Source: Marinobacter fonticola (GTDB lineage: Bacteria > Pseudomonadota > Gammaproteobacteria > Pseudomonadales > Oleiphilaceae). From it: 64,000 bases of DNA. The DNA lies in contig NZ_CP043042.1 in NCBI RefSeq assembly GCF_008122265.1, positions 3,100,001 to 3,164,000 on the forward strand, given 5' to 3'. The notes under the pieces were generated by a model that was not told the origin of the DNA, searched no databases, and worked only from the letters and a program-made list of their open reading frames with translations. The position numbers and the translations under genes are program-made. Below are positions 16,231 through 24,792 of this stretch, in pieces (within the stretch, counting starts at the first letter, position 1; the number at the start of each line of letters is the position of its first letter).

Positions 16231-18830
16231 CTGTTCGACTCCAGTTTTTCCAGTGTATTTACCGTCAACGGACGCCGGGCCTGCTCAAAACCCTCCCAGG
16301 GATCGTCTTTCAGTGAACGCAGCCTACGGAACAGGTTTTTGACGGTATAGCGATCCCCGCGCTCTACGCGGGTCACTTCGTCCCATCGCAGAGGCGTCGC
16401 TACCGGCGCGCCCTCCCGGGCGCGGATCGAGTACGACGCTACGCTGGTGGCGCCGCGGCCATTACGTAGGTAGTCGATAAAAATACGCCCCTTGCGGCGG
16501 GCCTTGGCCATGTGGGTGGTCAACAACTGGGGCTGTTCCTGGGCATGGATGTTGGCCACCACGCGGGCGAACTGTTTGATAACCTCCCAATCCGCCTCGG
16601 GTTCGATGGGAACCACCACATGCAACCCCTTGCCGCCGGTGGTTCGCGGGAAACCCGTCAGCCCTGCCCTAGCCAGCCTTTGGCCGAGGTGGTGCACAGT
16701 CTCGGCCAATACGGACCAAGGCACCGAGGGGTCAGGATCGAAGTCGAAGGTCACCGTATCGGGGGTTTCCACGTCCTCTATGCGACTGCCCCATGGGTGC
16801 AGTTCGAGCACCCCGGTTTGCGCCAGGTAGACGAGATCGCGGGCCGTCTCGACGTAAACGAAATCGGAGTCATCACCGGAATTCCCGGCGATGGTGACTT
16901 GCGGCAGCTGGCCGGCCAGTGCACGGCCGGGCCGCTTCTGGAAAAAGCAGTCGCCAGTCCAGCCATCGGGACAACGAACCATGGCAAGCGGACGACGCCC
17001 TACATGGGGCAGCATCCACTCCGCAACGGCGTCCAAATACTGCGCAATCGCCCGTTTGGTCAGACCAACCTCGGGAAAGACGACGCGATCCGCGTGACTC
17101 ACGGCAACACCGGCAATGCGCACGCCCCGAGGGCCGGGAGAGTTCCGGGTTGGCCCTTCAGCCGTCGTCCGGCGTGTGGAGCCTTCGGCTGATTTAGCTT
17201 GCTCGGTGTCTGCGCTATCAACCGAAGGCGCGGTGTCTTGAGTTGTTATTTCGTCTGCAGTCTTGTCGTCGCGCAGCCCACGAAAGACCGGCTGGCGCAA
17301 CACTCCGCGAGCGGAGCGCTGGGCATACTCCACATCAACGACGAGCTCAGGCTGAACCCATTGAGCGCCCTTGCTATCCGGTACCTGTTGCGCAAAAGGG
17401 CGGCGTTCGATACTCAGGCTTTGCAGCCGTTCGCGGAGCATTCCGATCTGGTGTGAGGAGAAACCTGCGCCCACCCGGCCCTGGTATTCAAATCCGGACG
17501 ATCCGAAGGCGCCCAGCAACAGTGAACCGAAACCGGTTCGCGCTCCGGAAGGTGGGGTATAGCCGCCCACGACGAACTCATCCTGCAGCGTGCATTTAGA
17601 CTTTACCCAGCTTTCCTGGCGACCCGGGCGGTAGCGGGCATCGACCTGTTTGGAAATAATGCCTTCAAGGCGCATGTCACAGACTTCGCGCAGGAATCCG
17701 GCGCCGTGCCCCAGAATATGGTCAGAGTAGCGCACGGCGCCGCCCGCTAAATCGGGGCGCGCTTCCAGCACCGCTTTCAGCGCGGCCTTGCGCTCCGTCA
17801 ACGGCGTGCGCATCAGGTTATAGCCATCCAGGTGGAGCAAATCGAACACCTGCAGTACCAGGCCAGCGTCATGCACGGTGCCTCCAACGCCGCCGACCCG
17901 GTCCTGAAGTTTACGGAAACTGGTTGTGCCGTCCTGATCGAAGATCACGATTTCGCCATCAATGATCGCTTCGTCGACGGGTAGCCGGCCAAGCGCGTCG
18001 ACCAATTCGGGAAAGCGATGGGTCCAGTCCTTGCCATTGCGGGTTAACAAGGCGACGTCGCCGAGATCCAGACGCGCCATAAGACGATAACCATCGAACT
18101 TGAGTTCATGCAGCCACTGATCGCCCTTCGGGGGCCGAGGTTTGAGGACCGCCAACTGCGGGGCTGGACGATCAATCAGGGCCTGCTTCCGGGTATCCGG
18201 CAACGCAGCAGGATCGACGGCGGGTTCTTGAAGCTGTGCAGTCCAGACTCGGTTTTTATCGGCTGCAATCTCGTCCATGGAGCGGCCAGACACAATGCTC
18301 AGATCGTCCGGGTCCAGCGGTTGCCTCGCAGGATCAGTGCGTTTGATGAGCAGCCATTGCCGGCGATCCTGGCGGCCCTCACGCGACTTTCCAGCCGACG
18401 ACCCAGCCGACGACGTGCGTACCAGCGACCAGCGGCCGGTCAGTTTGGAACCGTGCAGCTCCAGGTCAATCCGGTCAGCGCTGGGCTTGCCGAGCGGACG
18501 CCAGGTGCCTGTATCCCAAAGCATGACAGTGCCGCCCCCATACTCCTGGCGCGGGATCACACCTTCAAAGTCGCCGTACGCCAGTGGATGGTCTTCAACC
18601 TCAACCGCCAGGCGCTTCTCGCCCCTGGCTAGACTCGGCCCCTTCGGCAGGGCCCAGCTGCGTAAAACACCGGCTTGCTCCAACCGCAAGTCAAAGTGCT
18701 CGTGGCTGGCAGCATGCTTATGCATGACGTAGCGAGCATTCCCTTTCCGGCTTTGCGCAGGCTGGCCCTGCGGCTCCGGCGACCGCTCGAAGTTACGCTT
18801 ATCTCGGTAGGCTTTGAGGGAGTCGGGCAT
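16227..18830 (-). CDS. ligD: Multidomain NHEJ DNA ligase/polymerase LigD (PE-LIG-POL)
   Basis: An 867-residue LigD. Residues ~1-165 are the 3'-phosphoesterase domain, with His39, His45, Asp47, Arg49, His81 and Tyr85 matching the known Pseudomonas active-site set at a constant offset. Residues ~225-530 are the ATP-dependent ligase, with Lys244 in ELKFDGYR as the AMP-accepting residue and EGIISK as motif IV. Residues ~572-860 are the primase-type polymerase with the metal-binding pair Asp696/Asp698 in DFDPDP. The domain order is that of Pseudomonas rather than Mycobacterium. It cleans, fills and seals double-strand breaks with Ku. It is the first gene of the operon ligD - zinc protein - ku - ku. 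Confidence 0.95.
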   Translation of the reverse strand: MPDSLKAYRDKRNFERSPEPQGQPAQSRKGNARYVMHKHAASHEHFDLRLEQAGVLRSWALPKGPSLARGEKRLAVEVEDHPLAYGDFEGVIPRQEYGGGTVMLWDTGTWRPLGKPSADRIDLELHGSKLTGRWSLVRTSSAGSSAGKSREGRQDRRQWLLIKRTDPARQPLDPDDLSIVSGRSMDEIAADKNRVWTAQLQEPAVDPAALPDTRKQALIDRPAPQLAVLKPRPPKGDQWLHELKFDGYRLMARLDLGDVALLTRNGKDWTHRFPELVDALGRLPVDEAIIDGEIVIFDQDGTTSFRKLQDRVGGVGGTVHDAGLVLQVFDLLHLDGYNLMRTPLTERKAALKAVLEARPDLAGGAVRYSDHILGHGAGFLREVCDMRLEGIISKQVDARYRPGRQESWVKSKCTLQDEFVVGGYTPPSGARTGFGSLLLGAFGSSGFEYQGRVGAGFSSHQIGMLRERLQSLSIERRPFAQQVPDSKGAQWVQPELVVDVEYAQRSARGVLRQPVFRGLRDDKTADEITTQDTAPSVDSADTEQAKSAEGSTRRTTAEGPTRNSPGPRGVRIAGVAVSHADRVVFPEVGLTKRAIAQYLDAVAEWMLPHVGRRPLAMVRCPDGWTGDCFFQKRPGRALAGQLPQVTIAGNSGDDSDFVYVETARDLVYLAQTGVLELHPWGSRIEDVETPDTVTFDFDPDPSVPWSVLAETVHHLGQRLARAGLTGFPRTTGGKGLHVVVPIEPEADWEVIKQFARVVANIHAQEQPQLLTTHMAKARRKGRIFIDYLRNGRGATSVASYSIRAREGAPVATPLRWDEVTRVERGDRYTVKNLFRRLRSLKDDPWEGFEQARRPLTVNTLEKLESNR

Positions 18831-19367
18831 CCTGGCGCCTCAATCGTTAGTCTATCCATACGACAACAACCCTAATAGAGCCAGCCTGATACACCTTCAG
18901 CCAAGGTGACAATGACATACATCAATCATTTTGAGCCTGCGCCCCTATTTAGCTAATACATTAATCGACTAGCACATTAATTAACCGTCACCAAAAACGA
19001 CCCTCTGGCCAGCGCAGTTAATTGGTTTGAGCACGCCATCGGCGTTACGCTGAAAATCAGTCTCGCCCATCGATCCAGCAGCCTGGGATTGGGTTCGAAC
19101 CTACTGGCATCGCTTTTAAGCCGTCCAGCAATACCAAGGTCAATCAGGTAACGCTTCACGAAATCAGTCGCGCTCCGTTAGAAAACGACCGCGGCGGGCC
19201 AGGAGGCGTACCGAAGAAGTTAGGATAGGAGGAATACCAAGAGTTAGGAGGCGTACCAAGAGTCAACGGTTTAAAACAGGGAAAGCTCAACACGGCAGTT
19301 CTTTCCTGATCAGGTTCGCAAACGCAACGCTTGCAGGACATCTCGATCAGACAATGGAGGATCCCGA
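18831..19367. other. Intergenic region between divergent ligD and thiolase genes
   Basis: No gene is supported in 537 bp. A 60-codon minus-strand reading frame near 18977-19159 has no recognisable features and no good start site. The region must contain promoters for both the NHEJ operon and the thiolase gene. Degenerate tandem repeats occupy 19199-19268. Confidence 0.4.
19199..19268. repeat. Three degenerate direct repeats of about 22-26 bp
   Basis: AGGAGGCGTACCGAAGAAGT (from 19201), AGGAGGAATACCAAGAGTTA (from 19227) and GAGGCGTACCAAGAGTCAAC (from 19247) line up as three imperfect copies. They lie about 100-170 bp upstream of the thiolase start. Purpose unknown: replication slippage or binding-site iterons are possible. 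Confidence 0.55.
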
Positions 19368-20708
19368 ATGGCACGGAGCTCTTCAACATCATCAAACAGT
19401 CCAACCGCAGATAACCGCAAAGATACGCACCGGCCGGTGTATATCGTCGACGGTTCCAGAACCCCCTTTATTAAAGCGCGTGGCCAACCTGGCCCCTTTA
19501 CCCCAGTCGACCTTGCGGTCCAGTGCGGTCGCCCGCTACTACTGCGGCAACCGATGGCGCCGGACGCCTTCGATCAGGTCATTCTGGGTTGCGTAAACGT
19601 GTTGCCCGAGGAGATGAACCCCGCTCGGATTGCCGCGCTGCGTTTGGGCATGGGCGAGGCCATGACGGCTTTCACGGTGCAGATCAACTGCGGCTCCGGC
19701 ATGCAATCCATCGATACCGCCTATAAATACATCCGCGACGGCGACAGCGATCTGATTCTCGCCGGCGGCACCGAAGCGCTGAGTAAAGCGCCGATGATGC
19801 TGACCGAAGACGCGGCCCGTTGGCTGGCTGGTCTCAACTCAGCCTCCTCGGCTCAGGACTATGCGCGTCAGCTTGCGCAGTTCAGCCCCTCGCAATTCAA
19901 ACCCGAGATCAGTTTGGTCAAGGGGCTGACCGATCCCATCGTAGGGCTGAGCATGGGCCAGACGGCCGAAGTGATCGCGCAGCAATTCAACATCACGCGG
20001 AGAATGGCGGACGAGTACGCCGTAACCAGTCATCAGCGACTGGCCAAAGCGCAGGAAGAAGGCTGGCTCGACGGCGAGGTGGTTCCGGCCATCGCCCCGG
20101 ACGGCACACTTTACAAGCATGACGATGGCGTCCGTGCGGATACGTCCGTGGAAGCGCTGGCCAAACTCAAGGCCGCCTTCGAACCGCCGTATGGGCAGGT
20201 GACGCCGGGCAACAGTTCCCAGGTCACCGACGGTGCCTCCTGGCTCATCCTGTCATCGGAAGAGGCGGTGAAAAAGCACGGCCTGGAACCCATCGCCGTG
20301 ATCAAGGACAGCGAGTGGTCCGCCCTGGACCCGAAGATCATGGGGCTTGGCCCCACCCTGAGTTCGACCGAGATCCTCAAACGCCAGAAAGCCGGCCTCA
20401 ACGACATCGACCTGTGGGAAATCAACGAAGCCTTCGCCGCCCAGGTATTGGCCTGCACCGCCGCCTGGGACGACCCGGAGTTTTGCCGGGTCGCCCTGGG
20501 CCTGGATGAGCCCATGGGACGGCTCGATCCGGAGCGATTGAATGTCGACGGCGGCGCTGTGGCTATTGGCCATCCCGTCGGCACCAGCGGCAACCGGATC
20601 GTGCTGCATTTGGTAAATGCGCTGCGCCGCAAGCAGCTTAAGCGCGGCATCGCTACCGAGTGTATCGGCGGCGGCCAATCCGGCGCCATGCTGATCGAGA
20701 CGGTCTAG
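19368..20708 (+). CDS. Acetyl-CoA C-acyltransferase (thiolase), FadI-like
   Basis: A 446-residue thiolase. The nucleophilic cysteine lies in INCGSGMQS, the catalytic histidine in GHPVGTSG, and the second cysteine in ECIGGGQSGAM, so all active-site residues are present. An extended insert (NSASSAQDYARQLAQFSPSQ) is longer than in the AtoB type and fits the FadI/trifunctional type. It cleaves 3-oxoacyl-CoA in beta-oxidation. The multifunctional hydratase/dehydrogenase gene starts 24 bp downstream, so the pair forms a fatty-acid oxidation operon. The polar N-terminal ~20 residues are an extension of uncertain reality. Confidence 0.9.
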   Translation: MARSSSTSSNSPTADNRKDTHRPVYIVDGSRTPFIKARGQPGPFTPVDLAVQCGRPLLLRQPMAPDAFDQVILGCVNVLPEEMNPARIAALRLGMGEAMTAFTVQINCGSGMQSIDTAYKYIRDGDSDLILAGGTEALSKAPMMLTEDAARWLAGLNSASSAQDYARQLAQFSPSQFKPEISLVKGLTDPIVGLSMGQTAEVIAQQFNITRRMADEYAVTSHQRLAKAQEEGWLDGEVVPAIAPDGTLYKHDDGVRADTSVEALAKLKAAFEPPYGQVTPGNSSQVTDGASWLILSSEEAVKKHGLEPIAVIKDSEWSALDPKIMGLGPTLSSTEILKRQKAGLNDIDLWEINEAFAAQVLACTAAWDDPEFCRVALGLDEPMGRLDPERLNVDGGAVAIGHPVGTSGNRIVLHLVNALRRKQLKRGIATECIGGGQSGAMLIETV

Positions 20709-20731
20709 GACGCTCAAGGAGGAACAACACC

Positions 20732-22840
20732 ATGACAGGTCACATTCTCAAGACATTGAGTACCCGTGAAATGGCGCTGGGTCCGTTCGATACCGGCGAG
20801 CGCCCTTACCAACCGATCAAAGACGGCGACTGGAAGCACTGGCACCTGAGCCGCGATGCAAACGATATCGCCTGGCTGCTCTTCGATAAGCAGGACGCCA
20901 GCGCCAACGTACTTTCCGCTGACGTGCTCGAAGAGCTGGACGCGGTGGTCAGCCAACTGGAAAGCGATAAACCCCGAGCCCTGGCGCTGCGTTCTATCAA
21001 GGCCTCCGGCTTTTGCATGGGCGCGGACATTTCCGAATTCAAAGAGCTGACCTCCGAAGAAGACGTCGTCGAGAAGCTGACACGCGCCCACGAGGTGGTG
21101 GATCGCTTCGAGGCCTTGCCGTTTACCAAGGTCGCCATTGTCCATGGCGCTTGTCTCGGCGGTGGTTTGGAACTCGCCCTGTGCTGCGACCACCGGCTGG
21201 CTATCGCCGGCGCCAAACTGGGCTTTCCCGAAGTGCAACTGGGATTGCATCCGGGGTTGGGTGGTACGGACCGGCTGACGCGCCTGATAGATCCGATAGA
21301 AGCCATGACCATGATGCTGACGGGCAAGAACGCCCACGACAGCAAGGCCAAGAAGCTCGGCCTGGTGGATGACGTCATCCAGGAGCGCCACGTGGAAGCC
21401 GCTGTACGCATGGCGGCCGAAGGCGAACTCAAGCAAAACGGTAACGGTTTCCGTGAGCGGTTGCTGACCACGCGCCCGGCGCGCCAGCTGGAAGTCCGTC
21501 AAATGCGGTCGAAAACCTTTAGCAAGGCGCCGCCCAAGCATTACCCGGCACCGCAGGCGCTGATCGAGCTTTGGGAGGAGCATGGTGGACAAGAAAAGGC
21601 CATGCGCGAAGCCGAGGTTAAGTCCTTTGCCCATCTGCTGACCACTGAAGCCTCGCGTAATCTGGTTCGCGTGTTCTTCCTGCGGGAGAAGATGAAAGGC
21701 ATGACCCGGGCCGATGCCGAGCCTGTACGTCACGTCCACGTGGTGGGCGCTGGTGAAATGGGCGGCGACATCGCCGGCTGGTGCGCTTTCCAGGGGCTAC
21801 GCGTCAGCCTGTTCGACATGGAGCCGGACAAAATCGCCAAGGCCGTTAAAAAGCTCGGCGACCTATGCGAGAAAAAACACCGCTCGAAGGGCGAAACACG
21901 CACTATCCTCGACAACCTGATCCCGGATTTCGAGAACCGGGGTGTCAGCCATGCGGATCTGGTCATCGAGGCGGTTCCGGAAGAAGCCGAGATCAAGCAT
22001 AAGGTCTACGCCGAAGCCGAACCCAAGCTCAAGAAAGGCGCTATCCTGGCCACCAATACCTCGAGCATTCCCCTGGAAAGCCTCCAGGAAGGCCTGAAGA
22101 ATCCAGAGCGCTTGGTGGGGCTTCACTTCTTCAACCCGGTCGCCAGCATGCCCCTGGTTGAAGTGGTTAAACACGATGCCATTGACGAGAAGACTTACGA
22201 CCGGGCTCGCGCCTTCGTGGGGCAGATCGACCGCCTACCGGCGCCTGTCGCTACCGCGCCAGGCTTTCTGGTGAACCGGGCGTTGACGCCTTACCTGGTC
22301 GAAGCCATGGTGATGTTGGATGAGGGCATCCAGGCGGAAGCCATCGACAAAGTGGCTGAGGATTTCGGCATGCCGATGGGGCCGATCGAACTGGCCGATC
22401 AAGTCGGTTTGGATATTTGCCTGAGTGTCTCGGACATGCTGCGCGAACGTCTGGATACGGATATGCCCGACTCCCCCGCATGGCTCAAGCAAAAGGTGGA
22501 AGAAGGCAAACTGGGCAAGAAGTCCGGTGAAGGACTGTACACGTGGAAAGACGGCAAGGCCGACAAGAAGGATGGGGTTTCCTCGCCGCCGGACGATACC
22601 TTGGACCGGATGCTGCTACCCATGCTCAATGCCTGCATGGCCTGCATTCGAGAAGGTGTGGTGGCCGACGAAGAGACCGCCGATGGGGCAATGATCTTCG
22701 GTACCGGCTTCGCACCGTTCCGCGGTGGACCGATGAAGTATGCCCACGACCGCGGCTTCGACGCTATCCGGGAGACCCTGGCCACACTGACCGATCGTTA
22801 CGGCCGGCGTTTCCAGCCCGATCCGGGATGGCAGGGTTAA
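20732..22840 (+). CDS. Enoyl-CoA hydratase / 3-hydroxyacyl-CoA dehydrogenase, FadJ-like
   Basis: A 702-residue bifunctional beta-oxidation enzyme. The N-terminal ~200 residues are a crotonase domain (MGADISEFKEL, HGACLGGGLELALCCDHRLA, FPEVQLGLHPGLGGTDRL). From about residue 330 is the NAD-dependent dehydrogenase domain with VVGAGEMGGDIAGWCAFQG and the catalytic LHFFNPVASMPLVEVV, then the C-terminal domain. The ATG at 20732 has AAGGAGGAAC just upstream and is preferred to an earlier in-frame ATG inside the thiolase gene. The thiolase directly upstream supplies the last step of the cycle. A strong terminator follows. Confidence 0.92.
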   Translation: MTGHILKTLSTREMALGPFDTGERPYQPIKDGDWKHWHLSRDANDIAWLLFDKQDASANVLSADVLEELDAVVSQLESDKPRALALRSIKASGFCMGADISEFKELTSEEDVVEKLTRAHEVVDRFEALPFTKVAIVHGACLGGGLELALCCDHRLAIAGAKLGFPEVQLGLHPGLGGTDRLTRLIDPIEAMTMMLTGKNAHDSKAKKLGLVDDVIQERHVEAAVRMAAEGELKQNGNGFRERLLTTRPARQLEVRQMRSKTFSKAPPKHYPAPQALIELWEEHGGQEKAMREAEVKSFAHLLTTEASRNLVRVFFLREKMKGMTRADAEPVRHVHVVGAGEMGGDIAGWCAFQGLRVSLFDMEPDKIAKAVKKLGDLCEKKHRSKGETRTILDNLIPDFENRGVSHADLVIEAVPEEAEIKHKVYAEAEPKLKKGAILATNTSSIPLESLQEGLKNPERLVGLHFFNPVASMPLVEVVKHDAIDEKTYDRARAFVGQIDRLPAPVATAPGFLVNRALTPYLVEAMVMLDEGIQAEAIDKVAEDFGMPMGPIELADQVGLDICLSVSDMLRERLDTDMPDSPAWLKQKVEEGKLGKKSGEGLYTWKDGKADKKDGVSSPPDDTLDRMLLPMLNACMACIREGVVADEETADGAMIFGTGFAPFRGGPMKYAHDRGFDAIRETLATLTDRYGRRFQPDPGWQG

Positions 22841-22862
22841 AGCTGGCACTCGCCCCATGACG

Positions 22863-22886
22863 AAGAGCCCCAAACGGGGCTCTTTT
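22863..22886 (+). terminator. Rho-independent terminator after the thiolase/FadJ-like operon
   Basis: AGAGCCCC and GGGGCTCT pair around a 4-base loop and are followed by TTTTC, 23 bp after the stop codon. Confidence 0.9.
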
Positions 22887-22952
22887 CTATTGTCCCGATA
22901 GGCGGCCAATTCAGATAAACTCATGTAGGCTAAGGGCATTCAGCGAGAGCAT

Positions 22953-23033
22953 GGAACCTCTGGAAAAGTCCTGAATCGCTTTGGTGGCCCGGTTTTGCAA
23001 TCGAAATGGGGCCAAACCGTCTCCAGAGGCTCC
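22953..23033. repeat. 81-bp fold-back element related to the 6386 MITE ends
   Basis: GGAACCTCTGGAAAAGTCCT at the left end is partly mirrored by CCAGAGGCTCC at the right end. An inner pair, TTTGGTGGCCC and GGGGCCAAA, deepens the hairpin. The first ten bases and the downstream AAGTC match the terminal repeat at 6386. It lies in the leader of the ankyrin gene. It may be a decayed or related non-autonomous element. Confidence 0.5.
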
Positions 23034-23059
23034 CGACACGTCAGTTTAAGGAGTACCTG

Positions 23060-23587
23060 ATGAGCGACAACAACCAGCCCCAGCAGCCGGGCAATCAACT
23101 GGACGAAGATGCCATTGCCTTTGCCCAGGGTATTTTTGATCTGGCCCGTAACGGTGGCACCGATATACTGGGACCTTTGCTCGATGCCGGTGTACCGGCG
23201 GACATTCGCACCAGTAGCGGTGACAGCCTGTTGATGCTGGCCAGCTACAACGGGCATCTGGAAACCTCACGCCTGCTTTTGGAGAAAGGCGCCGATCCCA
23301 ACCTACCCAACGACCGCCAGCAAACACCGTTGGCCGGTGTCGTCTATAAAGGCGAAATGGCGATCGTCAACCTGCTGCTGGAAAACGGTGCCGACGCAGA
23401 TAGCCGGCCCGAAGGGGCGAAAACACCGCTGATGTACGCAGCGATGTTCAATAAAACCGATATGATCGAGCGCCTCTTGGAGGCTGGGGCCGACCCGGAA
23501 GCGGTGGATGCCGATGGCAATTCCGCGCTAACGCTGGCCAAGGCCATGGGCGCCGAGGACGCGATGGCGCTGCTTGAGTCCCGGTAA
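23060..23587 (+). CDS. Ankyrin-repeat protein
   Basis: A 175-residue soluble protein with about four ankyrin repeats: TSSGDSLLMLASYNGHLETSRLLLEKGADPN, RQQTPLAGVVYKGEMAIVNLLLENGADAD and two more in the C-terminal half show the TPL-A and LLL-GAD consensus. No signal peptide. The ATG at 23060 has AAGGAG upstream and is preferred to one 54 bases earlier. Ankyrin repeats bind other proteins; in bacteria small proteins like this often stand near catalase genes, but here the nearest catalase is 9 kb away. The partner is unknown. A fold-back element occupies its leader. Confidence 0.85.
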   Translation: MSDNNQPQQPGNQLDEDAIAFAQGIFDLARNGGTDILGPLLDAGVPADIRTSSGDSLLMLASYNGHLETSRLLLEKGADPNLPNDRQQTPLAGVVYKGEMAIVNLLLENGADADSRPEGAKTPLMYAAMFNKTDMIERLLEAGADPEAVDADGNSALTLAKAMGAEDAMALLESR

Positions 23588-23680
23588 CGGCCTAAGCCGA
23601 TGCGGTCCACGTCCCGCCGGCCTCTTACGCGGGTGCTTTTCAAATACCCATACTGAGTCGCCTTGTTCTTTGCAGGCCCA

Positions 23681-24685
23681 ATGAAAAACCTGACATTCTC
23701 CTCCCACTATGCGCGGGCCGCTCTCCACGGACTGGAAAAGCAACGCGGCAACTGCGATGCCCTACTGCGCAGCCGGGATATCGACCCCGAACTGATCCGC
23801 GAGCCCAAGGCCCGGGTGCCGCGAGAACAGTTCATTCGCCTGTTCCGGCTGGTGTGGAAGGAATTGGACGACGAGTTTATGGGACGCACCACGCACCCGT
23901 GCCGTGTCGGCCATTTTCATCTGATGGGCTCGCTGGTGGTCCACAGCAGCAACCTGGAAGACGTGCTGCGCCAGAGTATCCGCTGCTATCGGCTATTCTC
24001 AGATGACATCCGTATCGAGCTGGATCTTGAGGGGGACGAAGCCAGGCTTTCCCTCACCCATCGCCATCCCGAACTGGATCCGGACCATTTCCTGGTGGAG
24101 TGGCTGCTAATGGTCTGGCATCGCTTGGTAGGCTGGCTGATCGGCCGCAAGATCGTACTTAGCCAAGCCACCTTCACCCAAGCGCTGCCCCACCACTTCG
24201 ACGAATACCGGTTCATCTTTCCGTGCCGCTGCCATTTCGAGCGTGAGAGCAACAGCCTGTTCTTCAGCAAGCAATACCTGACCATGCCGGTAGTCCGCTC
24301 CGTCCGCGAGCTAGACGAATTCATCCTCGGCTCGCCGCGGCATCTGATGATTTGGACCGTGGACGACGACAGCGTCACCACCCAGGTCCGCCGCCTGCTG
24401 GAATCCTGCGACGAAAGCCGCCTGCCTAACCTAGACTGGGTGTCCGGGCAGTTGCACACGACCTCCTATACCCTCAGCCGCAAACTCAAAGCCGAAGGCA
24501 GCGCCTACCAGAAGATCAAGGATAATTTACGACGGGACCAGGCGGTCACCCTGCTCACCCGGCAGAACCTAAGCGTGGCGGAGATTTCGGCGCAATTGGG
24601 ATTCACCGAGCCGGGCGCCTTTTCGCGGGCATTCAAGCACTGGACGGGGGTCAGCCCGCTGGCTTATCGGCAGCAGGATCAGTAA
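23681..24685 (+). CDS. AraC-family transcriptional regulator
   Basis: A 334-residue regulator. The N-terminal ~200 residues are of the AraC arabinose-binding-like type found in OruR/ArgR-like and lipid-catabolism regulators (ATG at 23681; a TTG 18 bases upstream is the alternative). The C-terminal ~100 residues hold two helix-turn-helix motifs, ending in NLSVAEISAQLGFTEPGAFSRAFKHWTGVSPLAYRQ, the classic AraC signature. It converges on the SDR/acyl-CoA dehydrogenase/thiolase operon, which is a plausible but unproven target. Confidence 0.9.
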   Translation: MKNLTFSSHYARAALHGLEKQRGNCDALLRSRDIDPELIREPKARVPREQFIRLFRLVWKELDDEFMGRTTHPCRVGHFHLMGSLVVHSSNLEDVLRQSIRCYRLFSDDIRIELDLEGDEARLSLTHRHPELDPDHFLVEWLLMVWHRLVGWLIGRKIVLSQATFTQALPHHFDEYRFIFPCRCHFERESNSLFFSKQYLTMPVVRSVRELDEFILGSPRHLMIWTVDDDSVTTQVRRLLESCDESRLPNLDWVSGQLHTTSYTLSRKLKAEGSAYQKIKDNLRRDQAVTLLTRQNLSVAEISAQLGFTEPGAFSRAFKHWTGVSPLAYRQQDQ

Positions 24686-24701
24686 GAGCGAAGGCCGGAA
24701 A

Positions 24702-24770
24702 TGTAGCCGACGCTTTAGAGGGTGTAAAAGGCTGCTTTAAAGCCTCTCTCCCCTAAAGCATCTGCTACAT
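24702..24770. repeat. REP-like inverted repeat between convergent genes (copy 2)
   Basis: TGTAGCCGACGCTTTAG at 24702 pairs with CTAAAGCATCTGCTACA ending near 24770. An inner pair, AAAGGCTGCTTTAAAGCCT, forms a second small stem. The arm matches the repeat at 4248-4340, and again the element sits between convergent gene ends. Confidence 0.7.
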
Positions 24771-24792
24771 TGGCCTGAGAAATTTGTAAGCG

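Noticed and set aside
18977..19159. A 60-codon minus-strand frame between ligD and the thiolase
   Set aside because: No start signal or family pattern. It could be a remnant but nothing supports it.
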